This document shows, one piece after another, positions 51,281 through 61,417 of a stretch of 64,000 nucleotides of DNA (the first letter of the stretch is position 1; every line of letters begins with the position of its first letter). This DNA is from Amblyornis subalaris (lineage: Eukaryota; Chordata; Aves; Passeriformes; Ptilonorhynchidae). Position numbers and translations under genes: made by a program. Below the pieces are notes generated by a model that had not been told where the DNA came from, ran no database searches, and worked only from the letters and a program-made list of their open reading frames with translations. The stretch covers positions 1,753,561-1,817,560 of the forward strand of contig JACAXG010000018.1 of NCBI GenBank assembly GCA_018881555.1. The letters are read 5' to 3'.

Positions 51281-53789
51281 GGGGTAGCACCTACTTGAAG
51301 ACATTCTTAAGGACAGGAATCTCAATCTGGCAAGAAATCAATCCTGAAGAAATAGGAATTCCCTTGCAGTACTTCCATAGCCATCAACAAGTTATTTTTT
51401 CTTTTGCCTGTGAAAGTACCCAAAAAAATATTTGGTAATGTTTGTGTCTAGTATACTCAAGTAGAATCTTTCTGGTTAAAAGTGGCTGGGAAGGAGGAAA
51501 TACTGTGTGTTACACATTTGTATAACACTGTGTGCTTGTCACAGCTGAACACAGAATGTAGGTTCATACTACGTGTTGTACTTAAGTTAACACAATGCAC
51601 TGCAAAATAAATACATAAAAATAATTTATCTTAATGGCGCTGACATTTTTCACCAGCAGAAGATGCTCAAAATGGGTATATAGTATAATAAATCCACAAG
51701 GTTATTTTTCTGATTATTTTGCATTTTTACACACTGAGTGGTATTCTGTATCATGTTAATAGTGTTTATTATCACAATGTTACTAAGTTTTGCAAGCTAT
51801 CACTCAGTCATACTTGTTTTTGTGGCAAGAAGCAATTTAACTGCATGTTAAGGAAAAGGTAGATTGACTCCTGGTTGCAGGATGGGACAGGACTCTGTCT
51901 GCCTGTGTCTCCTTTGAGTACCTCACATGTGGGTCCACCACTGTCTCACNCAAGCTCCCACTGCACAGGAGTGTTTTATGTGACAGTAGTTAATAACTCA
52001 TCTGTCAGAAGGGAGATAGTACTCCACTGCCTTCAGACATTTTCTCAGACATTGCTATGATAGATAAGCATTAGTAAAGCTTCCCAACACAATAAATATC
52101 AAAATACGGTTCACACTCACACTATCTCTCTGAATGTTCTCACAAAATTTAGCAGGTTCAACAGGAGAGAATTAGATTGAATCTAAATTCTGATAGCCAG
52201 TGATCTTATCTGCAACACAGAGCCACAAATTAAATTCCCTGGTTTGGTAGCTATTTAGCTGTTCATACTAAGAGGAGTACAAACCCCTTCCCATGGTGTC
52301 CAGCATTGTAGTGGCCAGAGGTCTCACTTAGGATCAGGCACAAATGGAATTCAAGCCTGGATTTTTTTATCATGCAGAGAACAGCCTGGCTCTTGCTGGG
52401 CACCTNGATGCTGAGCTTAAGGCCCTTCTGGTCTGTGATAAGTAATTCCACATGTAACAGGGGAAATCTTTCCTGCCNAGGAAGAGATGTATGTTCCCAT
52501 GAAAAATGAATATTTCTATGGATCAGATTTCCAGTGGAAAACACTTCAATGAGAAAATGTCTAAGTTTCACTACTACTAATTTAATAATGGTTGCAATAA
52601 AGAAAAAAAAAAAAGAGACTGTTTCATATTCATGTGATACATTCCTTTGGTTTAAAAAATCTTGTACTAAATTCTGTACATGTATGTTAAAGTGAACTGA
52701 CTTTTCATCTTGGTGGTTCCATTTTTTGCTTTCAACTCTTATTCTCNCTGGACTTAACATCTAAGATTCCAGAGCTATGCCCAACTTCCACTTACATAAA
52801 ATTCCTTTGAAAGCTTATTCCTTCCTTCCTCTCAGTTTTTCACTTCTACATAATTCCTAACATTTGAATACTACTATACAAAACCTGATGGATTGTTGGG
52901 GTTTTTTTCTTCTTAAATTAAAGATTTGCAATTGGCTTTATTCATTTCTGGACCCGGTGACGAATGGAAGCCTGTCACACACTGGCAGCAGACCTCCGTG
53001 CCTTGGCTTACTGATGAATTTCAAACTGAAAGTTTGCAGTGATGCATGAAGGGCTGATCCAGAGCCCTTTGAAGGGAAATGGGACTCTGTACTCAATTCA
53101 GTGCCTGGCCTTTTGTAGTTCAGTATAAAACTTTGAGTCTTGTTCTCAGAAAAAAATTGGTTTATAGTTGTTTTAAGAACTCCTTTTTTTTTTTTCTGCA
53201 TCTGNACATGGAATTACTTATAGAGGGGATAGAGCTGCCCCAGCTTAGTGCTAGGATGCTCCAGCTTTGGTGGAGGACTTACTTATGGGCATCACCAAGT
53301 TACTCATGCTTACAGACAAAAGCAAACTTCAGTTCTTTGGTTATTCAGGACACAATGGATGGGTGGTCATTTCCTTCTGTTTGCCAGAAGTGTTTTCTTC
53401 CTAATGTTCATCTCCTATAAATACTAAACCACGAAGACAGTGCTATGCTAAACTTTGGTGCTTCTCTTCAGGCTTCACTTTCAGTGTTCAAGGCTCTGCT
53501 CTCAGACATGACAAATCCCTGTTGTCCCTATGGTTTTGTTTTGCTGACTAACTCAAGACTTCCATCAGTTCGGTTTAGCAAAGCACCATACATTTTGAGG
53601 CNTGTCATTCTTGATTATTTTCACAGACCAGTGTTACGTTCAGATGTCTGTGAGTGAAGAAATAAAATTTGCTTGAATCATGTAGTATCTCATGATTTTG
53701 TTCCAGCGGTGTGCTCTTCAGTGAGGTCAGATATATGCTGGAGTAGTATTGATGCCTTATCAGGACTACCTAAAAGAGAGAGACTTGAC

Positions 53790-54130
53790 AAAGACCAAAA
53801 GGTTAAAAAGCGGTGGTGTTTATTTGAAGGCCTTCAGGTACATCCAGGACAGTCAAAGCTCACATGGGGGGGGGCCTACACCCCAGGTGGACCCCCTGAG
53901 ATCTGCTCCCCAGGATGGACCACCNAGGATGGACGACTGGTCANGAGTTGTCCATACTTTTATAAGTTTGGTCCATTAGCATATTGGGGCTAGCTCTTCC
54001 AGTTACAGCCCCAGGTAATGAAGTAATTCACCCCAGGTTTTCCNCCCTTCANCNANGGTTGTTTACAGATCTTGGGCCTGAAGCAGTAAGGTGTCCTTGA
54101 AGTTCAGGCCTGAAGATGGATTGTTTTGTC
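53790..54130 (-). mobile_element. ERV LTR (second family)
   Basis: Aaaaagcggtggtgtttatt, ggccttcaggtacatccagg, acttttataagtttggtcca, ttagcatattggggct and cagttacagccccaggtaat resemble a widespread avian ERV LTR family, different from that at 29101. Several N bases cluster at 54044-54056. Orientation is a guess from layout, and both ends are approximate. Confidence 0.5.
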
Positions 54131-54769
54131 TGGAAGCAGTAGCTAACACTTTTATATGGGCTTTAGATCTACACACTAAGAATTGCAGGGTTACAAGTAT
54201 ATGAAAAATATAAAAGCCAAAATCCTAAGGCATCAATATGTTCAGAAAAGAAAGGCAGTTTTCCTTCTCTTAATATTCTTTTCAAGTCTGTGTAAAGAGG
54301 ACTAGATTTTGAATTACTTTTCCTCACCATAAAACTGTACACCATGAAGCTCTTTATTTGTAATTTAGTTTAATTGAGCAATTTAGTATAATTTAATTTA
54401 ATTTAAGTGGTTTTTTTATCATAATAAACATATATGATTGCAGAGAAAGGGTTTTATTTCAATTCTTTTTCATCCACCACCTATGTCACTGGTGAAAGTA
54501 AAAATTCTGTGCAGGATGGTGAACAAACACTGCCTCTCAGTTTTGAAAAAAATAGTCTTTTGGGCAGGCATTGGAATGACAATGTATGTCTCATATGGAC
54601 TTGAAATTTTTGAAGGCATGAAGAAGTTAATTTCTAAGCCTTTGTGATATATTTTCCTTTTAAAAGACTTAAATTGAGAAGCCTTTGTAGCCTGTTGGAG
54701 TGGAGCAATAATAAATTTTGGAAATGGAAATATTTTAAAACCTTGTTTTATTTTGTGTTTGGAAAATAG

Positions 54770-54936
54770 AAAGCAAGTGGCTGAAGAGGACACATTCCTG
54801 GGACAAGGGCTGCCTCCAGCGGGTGCACGAGGCACTCGGCAAAGTGCCAGAGCTGGGATTCACATGCCCAATGTCAGACACAGAATATGTGTCCATTTTT
54901 GGCCTTTTGTCATGTCCCATTTTAATCACCTCCTTT
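54770..54936 (+). CDS. candidate exon of unclear frame
   Basis: After a possible acceptor (tttggaaaatag) the DNA becomes GC-rich and codon-like. In one frame (incoming phase 1) it reads SKWLKRTHSWDKGCLQRVHE, then ALGKVPELGFTCPMSDTEYV, and reaches a stop at 54937. In another (phase 2) it reads KQVAEEDTFLGQGLPPAGAR. The first has the more protein-like composition and GC third positions. No good donor in a usable phase is visible, so its place in the transcript is open. Confidence 0.35.
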
Positions 54937-55054
54937 TAAATGCTGATTTTTTTTTTTTTAATTGGAAGGACCTTGGCCTCATCTTTCTTTTCTTGCTTTT
55001 GTAGAATTAATTCATGGACATTATTAACAGTTATTGTTTTTCTGCCTTTCCCAG

Positions 55055-55166
55055 TGAAAAGAACACAGGACAGCATTCATCAACTTATATTGGACATTCA
55101 TGTTCACAAAACATCTAACAAAAACGACTGGGACTTGGCTTTGCAACAGCTGCTTCACTTGGGTTG
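55055..55166 (+). CDS. C4orf50: C4orf50-like exon, C-terminal part
   Basis: The exon is 112 nt after a good pyrimidine tract (ttattgtttttctgcctttcccag). It encodes (V)KRTQDSIHQLILDIHVHKTS, NKNDWDLALQQLLHLG, and leaves 2 nt (TG) at donor gggttg|gtaaca. With the first acceptor it needs phase 1. The downstream AG at aacacag|gac (55068) would give phase 0 and join exon 11 directly, but it lies behind two earlier AGs. The outgoing phase 2 fits the exon at 57739 (TG plus C gives Cys). Confidence 0.55.
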
Positions 55167-57738
55167 GTAACAGAAGTAAGCAAGAGAAAATGCTCCAGAT
55201 AACTAACAGGAAATGTGAAAGAGGGGGCTTAATTTTTTCCTGAATTTAGGTGTCTACTTGCAGTTTTAGAAACAGGCTTTACCCAGTCTGACTGCTTTGG
55301 ACATGAGGTAGAGTCCATGCTGCTTTTGATATATCAGAGAACCACACAGAGGAGCAAGTGAGCTTGGCTTGCTTTTCTCAAGGACACAGCCCAGCCAGTA
55401 GAGTTGTGCAGTATTTTGGCACCTTTTCTCTCTCTTTTGGGGTAGATATGGAGAAACAGGAGCGTGTTTAATTCTTTCCCTCAAATGATTGAGCCAACAG
55501 CCTCTGTCCAGATGGCTGTAATGGAAAATGCTGCTGTACTCATCCACTTGAATTTCTCTTGTGCTGGAAGGCTTTGACTTGATATATTTTATATATTCTT
55601 TCCATAGTGGATCCAAAACCATTGTGGCTCTTTGCCCTCATTTCTCAGGGCTGAGAGGGAATTTGTGCAAGGAATATCAGGATGAATGGTAGTGCTTTTT
55701 AATGCTTTTCATGCAGTCATCCTAAATCCTATGGATGGAAAGCTCCAGGCAAGGAATGTGTCCAGTGCAGTGAATTGTTTTACAGAATAGGGATTAAATG
55801 TGCAGAACAGCATACCTTAATTCTTCTTTCCTGTCAAGGGATTTCTTCTGAGACACGTTTTGGTAGAACAATGCTTTTTGTTTGTTTATTTGTTTGTATT
55901 TCCTCTCATTACTTTGCAAGAAATCACTTACTGCTTTCGTGTGAATCATATTTGAAGGAAACAGGCCTGAAATAAAATTCTCTGATGCTTTCCTTAAAAT
56001 GGTTTCTGTGTGTGTCTGTGGAGGTTAGAGGCTTTTCTGGCACTGAGGGTGAGACACATTTCCTGTGTGATGTCTATACTTCTGACATCACATCCGTGGC
56101 ACTATTTTCATAGTTAATGCAGAGAAAGACATATTTCCAAGGAATGATCCTGCCCATATTGTGTACCTGCTTAATGTAAGTGCAGATGACTGAGCACTGA
56201 CAGGTTGCCCAGAGAGGTTATGGAGTCTCCCTCACTGGAGATATTCAAGAACCATCTGGACACAATCCTGTGCCATGTGCTCCAGGATGACCCTGATTGA
56301 GCAGGATGGTTGGACCAGATAACCCACTGTGGTCCCTTCCAGCGTGGCTCATTCTGTGTTTCTGTGATAAGGTGGGAAGAGCCATAGAAGGTGGACTCCA
56401 TCGATTGTCAAGGGAGCAGGAGGAGATATGCTTTGGTCCAATGAATCCTACCCTCAGAGAGGAGAAAGAAATTAACTTTGGGCTTTCAATGTCACCTGAC
56501 ATTACAAAAAATGTGACTTGAATCATTGGAATTCCAAGTGAATGAAAGAGCAGAATTAGTTATTTAGTAATTTTTTCAAAGAAGGGTAAAGTCCATTACT
56601 GAGAGATACGTTATTTTTGACCTTTAGGAAAATTTTTAAAAATACTGAAAGGCATGAAATAATGATTACAAACAGTGGCANTGTGGCCTTTCCAGTGAAG
56701 TAACTGATAAAGCTGTTCAGTAATTATGTAAATGGTTGTTTGTAGAGAGGGGATCTCAAAAATTTGTGGTGGCTGAGGAGATGGTCTTTACTCAAGGCTA
56801 GTGCCATTTGAAAGTAAAATTGTGTTTGATTGACAAAGATTTAGATGTGTTTCCTGACTGCATACATAATACAGATATTTTAGCAGTGTTTTTTGCTGTA
56901 ATTCATGGGCAACTGCATGTGTTTGTCTAGAAGACCAAATGCCAGTAATGCATTGGCCATGACTAAAAAAAGAAAAACTTTAAAAACTAGCCTTCCTTTA
57001 TTTTCTGATAAATGACAGAATTTCGATTAAGATTAAATGCACAATTTAAAATATAGAGATGAATTAAAACATTTTATTCTCTCTGACACCATCTTATTTT
57101 TTTGTGATGTTGGCGGAAGGTGATGTTTTTTAGTTTCAATAGCAATCTTTTCTAGAACTTGGCATTATGCAGGTGTACACTCTTCTGAGTCTGGTCAAGT
57201 ATAGCAATATTGTCATTTCTTCCTAGGTGGGGTGATTTGTGGAAAATTGAGAGGAAAGCAAAAAAAATCAAAGGAAAACAGAATAAATATTGTAAAAATA
57301 ATAATAAAAAAAGAGAACCAACCTAAAAAAAAGGGAAGAAATTAATGTTGGGGTATAGAGACAAAATGCAGAATTTTGGCTTAGCTGTATCCTTAGTGCT
57401 ATAGAAAATAAAATCTTTAGTGTTTCGCANAGTCTTATGACGCACCAAAGATGGGCCTTTTTGAGAGAATCATACCAACTTTCAAACAGAATGCAGACCA
57501 TACTGTGAAAACTCTGTCAGGGTAGTAGCATCTTCACCCACTGGGGTTTGCATTAACCCATCTTTCTGTTGAGTTTCACTACTTTGCCTGCAGAAGAATT
57601 TGCTTATTCCAAGAGGAAAAAGTGTTTGTGGGTTAAACAGTTAAAGGAAAGGAATGACCCTGCAAGGAGATTATTTTTCTAGAAATGACTTGTGCCAGTG
57701 TCACAGCTTTGATTTGGTGGTGTGTTTTTTTCTGGCAG
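55167..57738 (+). other. C4orf50: intron of C4orf50-like gene
   Basis: This 2.6-kb intron has one CR1 3' end (56198-56372). I see nothing else that I can name. Confidence 0.65.
56198..56372 (+). mobile_element. CR1 LINE 3' end
   Basis: Gacaggttgcccagagaggt, tatggagtctccctcactgg, agatattcaagaaccatctg, ggatggttggaccagataac and the tail tctgtgtttctgtgata match a CR1 3' end on the + strand. Confidence 0.92.
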
Positions 57739-57977
57739 CTTTACCAGCTCTCCTGCCTGTGAGGAGGACAGTCATTTGCCTTTGCATGGGTCATTGAGCT
57801 CCAGAACTTGTTCTGCTCCTGCTCACTCTCATCTATCACCACAAATGCCTCTAACTGTGCTTCCTGTAGTGAGGAAATTCTCATCAAATAATTTTAGATC
57901 CAATATCTTCATGCCTGAAAACATTTCAGGGCTGACCTCTGTGACCCCCCATCGCTTTAAGCCAGCCGGCGTTTTTT
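57739..57977 (+). CDS. C4orf50: C4orf50-like exon, C-terminal part
   Basis: The acceptor is gtgtttttttctggcag. The first base completes a Cys codon from exon 55055-55166. The frame then reads FTSSPACEEDSHLPLHGSLS, SRTCSAPAHSHLSPQMPLTV and RSNIFMPENISGLTSVTPHR, with a strong donor ttttt|gtgagt at 57978 (phase 1 out). An internal donor gta|gtgagg at 57869 leaves phase 0 and would join exon 59662 in frame. It is Ser/Pro/His-rich and probably disordered. Which donor is used is unknown. Confidence 0.55.
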
Positions 57978-59661
57978 GTGAGTGATGGGGAGAGATACTG
58001 CACTCGTAACCTTGGTTAGAAATCAAGGACTTCTGGAGCTGCCTTGGGCAGGGGAACATCCAAATGAAGAGCTTTCACTTTCCAACGGATAGCCTGCAAT
58101 GCTAGGATATGTTTGGGTATTCTTGGCACCTTACCTAAATAAATGCAGTATCCAGATAGTGCCACAGACTCCCTGCATAATCAGCGCAGAGAAAGTAACT
58201 CTTTTCGGGAAGAGCAGCAACCTAAGTTGTGTGCCTGAAGTTGGTCAATATGGGTGGTCCTTCAATCGCTGTATGTCCCTGCCTTGTTCCCTGGCCTGTT
58301 GTTCAGCCTGAAGTGAATGATGCAGGTGGCAGCTGCTCCTGGGCAGTGTCTCAGCTGCCCACACATGCTTGTGCTGGGTACTTTAGGGGACCAAGGGCCT
58401 CAATTCATCAGCACTGGTTGCCTCTACTCATGGTGGGGAGCCAAGGACAGGAGATGAAATGGCAACAGCTTACACACTGTGCATTCTTCTTCATGTCATA
58501 ATAGAACGAGATTTAGATGCAGGAGCTTGTCGATAAATGCTTATATTTCTATTGGGTCATTTCAGAGCAATCTTACACTGCTGTGGCATTTCAGAATCCT
58601 TTGGGGTTTTTTTAGTAGACACAAGTGATGTAGCTAAAGTTCATTAAAGATGCACACAGCAAATCCACTATATTATTTTAAGTAAAGTGTGTTTTATTTT
58701 AGGTAGCTCTTCATGACCTGTCATATTTATAGTATGTGCATTTCTGGAACTTTTTCAAGAGCAATGAGATGATAATGCATAATCAGGTGTATTAATATCA
58801 GAAATAAATTAATAACTTCAAAAACCCAAAGGCTGAAATTGCAAGTTTTGCAATTGCAAGACAAAAATGCAACAGTGATCCTGTAGCTATAATAAACTTG
58901 TATTTGGATGATAAAGTGGTACTGCCCTGTAGTAGTCATTTATATTCAGAGAGATCTGCTTGCAACTGCTATGAAAATGTGCATAATTAAACTGCCATTT
59001 CTCTCTAAATTTGGCTTCAGCTCAGTGATGATATTTGAAAAGGATAGTTTGCTGTAGTGTTGAAGTTGCTTTGGAGGTGAAATAAGATCAACTGAATTAA
59101 TATTATTTTTATTCGGAGTAGAGAGGTCTGCATAAAAGCTCATGCAGTGGAACTAAAACACTTTTGAAGTCCATTTGGCTTTGCTCTCTTTAGCATTCAT
59201 AGGTAGACAAACCTGAATTAATTGTGAATTGTGGAGTGAGAGAATATGTGTGTAAAAGAATCATGTTAGAAACTGAGATTCTTCAAGAGTAGAACTAACA
59301 TGATATAATTTTTTTAATTAGTAATTTTTTTCTAGGTTTATCTAGGTTTTCTTAATATTCTCAATATTCTCAGAGGAAAATATTCAGCTGCAGTTAAAGG
59401 TTAGAGTTTATTTTGTGGTTTTGAGGATGAGCTGATGTATACAGGTTTGTTTTTTTTTGGCAGGTGCAAGAATGCTTCACATTTGAAATAACTGATATGT
59501 TATATTTTTCCTTATTTTGCTAAGTGTAGTTTATTTACAGTTAATTTCTGTGAATATTTCTTTCAATGAACTCATCCAAATGGCTTCCGCTAATCCAAAA
59601 TGAACAACATTGGAAAACTTCATCTAGCTTGAATTTCTTAAAATGTTATTTTCTCTTGCAG
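57978..59661 (+). other. C4orf50: intron of C4orf50-like gene
   Basis: This is a 1.7-kb intron. If the exon before it ends at 57977, a small exon with net phase change 1 to 0 is missing here. I found no convincing one. A block at 58171-58236 (SLHNQRRESNSFREEQ in phase 1) ends in a stop without a usable donor. Confidence 0.5.
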
Positions 59662-59904
59662 ATGCTGCCTTCTTCCACAGACATTTCACAGGCTAGTGGA
59701 TGGCCAGAGGATCATGTGGCACGTGCCAAAGTGAATGGGATGTCTGGGTCAATACCTGCAAACTCTCAGCCAGAGGTGGATGGCACCCACAGTCCTCACA
59801 TCACCCCAAATATGTGTGCTGGTTCTCCTATCCAGGTAACAAGCCCAGAGAGGATCATTGCCTTGCATCAAGAACTAAGACAAAACCATCACAAAAATTG
59901 CCAG
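59662..59904 (+). CDS. C4orf50: C4orf50-like exon, near C-terminus
   Basis: The exon is 243 nt, 81 codons, phase 0/0, with acceptor gttattttctcttgcag and donor tgccag|gtcagt. It encodes MLPSSTDISQASGWPEDHVA, QPEVDGTHSPHI and SPERIIALHQELRQNHHKNC, then Q. The other two frames have stops. The SPERIIALHQELRQ stretch looks like a short conserved helix. Confidence 0.72.
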
Positions 59905-61011
59905 GTCAGTAAAAGCTTTCTCACTGTTTTTAGTTTAGTAAAATCTATTATTCTTGGCAAAGGATACGGATATTTGAATGATACCTTCCAGAGATGCACA
60001 GTTAATTGTTAGTTTAAACAAGCTGACAGTAATAAATGTTTAATGTTTTCCATTACGTGTTTTCTTCATGATTGTTTAAGAGTGGCTCGGGGCTTGTAAA
60101 AATAATTAAAAGATTTTGTTTTCATCGTGGTGTACTCTGTGGTAAGACAGTCTTTGAAAATTGCTGGATGTTTTAAAAAAAAGTTGTTATGTTGATCTTG
60201 TCCTACCTTTTTTTCCCTCCAATTCTTTTTTTTTTTAGTGATCCAATTATTCCTATGCCCTGAAGCTCTTTATAGTAATTTCCATTAACTGCAGGAATCC
60301 TGTTAAGAACAGAGCTGATCAATTGCAATTGCATTTGTGACAGTCTGCTGCTAAACTAAACACGCAAGAGATTTCAGCCTCTCTGAGACAACATAACCTC
60401 TCCATAATTGTATGGAAACAAAATTCAAATATGCAATTACTGGAGCCAGTTAGGTAGAGTAGTTAAAAATATTACTCTACTGCATTTCCTTTATAATATT
60501 GGATTAAAATAGACATAACGAAACAAGTAAAAGCATAGTTTTTGCTTTTGGGATTAACGAAAAAAACATGCAAGATACCGAAATTTCCTTTTAGTTAAGA
60601 AATTTATTATGCAATGAAATGGTGACTCAAAATGTTCTGTTAACATGTTACTTAGCCCAGGGGATATATATAACAGTCCAAATTGAGTTTCCCAGTCCTT
60701 TTCTCTCTCACACTCATACATAAAAAGGATCGATGAAAATATTGCCATGAAAGAAAACTATTATGAAGAGCAGAATGCAAGTAGATCTTTGACTGACCTG
60801 ACTTTTGTGAACTCTGAGATTATTGTTTTATATAAATCATATGAGCTTTAGTGAAATCCCAGTGAGACCAGGACATGGGCCTCTTGTAGAATTATGTGGG
60901 AAGCTACGGCTGAAATCAGCCATGATGCATAGAGTGGCCTGTTTCCATACGACATACAGAAACACACCGGGACATCCAAGGTTACAGTTTCTGTTCTTCT
61001 TTCCTCCTCAG
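59905..61011 (+). other. C4orf50: last intron of C4orf50-like gene
   Basis: This 1.1-kb AT-rich intron has an acceptor in ctgttcttctttcctcctcag. No repeat was found. Confidence 0.7.
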
Positions 61012-61401
61012 ATACCTTCAGTTGTCTCCTCCAGCTCAAATCTGTGGGCTGGTCTCAACCTGCCCATGATCCACAAGGAAGTCCCTTGGCCTCTTCTGTC
61101 AGGGATGAAGGATGCTCCCGTGCTCCCAGAGCGTGGTGTGTTCTGGGACACCGAGGGGAGGGATCGGTTGTCGAAACGTGGTGATATATTTTGGGGTCAA
61201 ATAGGAAATCAGCATGCAGGTGCTATTCCCCAGGGAATGAAACGCAAAAATGCCATTATGAATAAGGCATGGCTCTCTAGAGAAAAAACAGATGGCTCAA
61301 CCTCAGCTACCACAGCAGAAAGCTATTTGCCAGACATGTTGTCAGCAAGTAATAAAGGTCGATATCCTNTGGGGATAAATCAGCTGCATGGCAAAGAATA
61401 A
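61012..61401 (+). CDS. C4orf50: C4orf50-like terminal exon
   Basis: After acceptor ttctttcctcctcag this exon has 130 codons including TAA, phase 0 in. It reads IPSVVSSSSNLWAGLNLPMI, HKEVPWPLLSGMKDAPVLPE, RGVFWDTEGRDRLSKRGDIF and ends INQLHGKE. It is not coiled coil, is Trp- and Gly-rich, and is probably loosely folded. One N at 61369 sits in a codon that is not forced to stop. An AATAAA overlaps the stop codon and a second follows 15 nt later. A good donor (aacaag|gtaaac, 61423) lies just after the stop, so a non-coding 3' exon is also possible. Confidence 0.72.
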   Translation: MPSVVSSSSNLWAGLNLPMIHKEVPWPLLSGMKDAPVLPERGVFWDTEGRDRLSKRGDIFWGQIGNQHAGAIPQGMKRKNAIMNKAWLSREKTDGSTSATTAESYLPDMLSASNKGRYPXGINQLHGKE

Positions 61402-61417
61402 AACCTGCAGAAATAAA
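61397..61417 (+). terminator. C4orf50: two candidate polyadenylation hexamers at the stop codon
   Basis: AATAAA occurs at 61397-61402, overlapping the TAA stop, and again at 61412-61417. Use of either would give a 3' UTR of only a few tens of bases. Confidence 0.35.

Larger units (their letters stand above)
50739..55054 (+). other. C4orf50: intron(s) with unresolved exon link
   Basis: Exon 11 leaves phase 0, but the next confident exon (55055) needs phase 1 if its first acceptor is used. At least one exon may be missed here. Weak candidates are a short block at 51090 (ISEEVRKER...) and an open block at 54770. The interval also holds a CR1 internal scrap (about 51215-51280) and an ERV LTR (about 53790-54130). 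Confidence 0.55.

Noticed and set aside
58171..58236. Possible exon SLHNQRRESNSFREEQ in phase 1
   Set aside because: The acceptor tract is poor and no donor in a usable phase precedes the stop.
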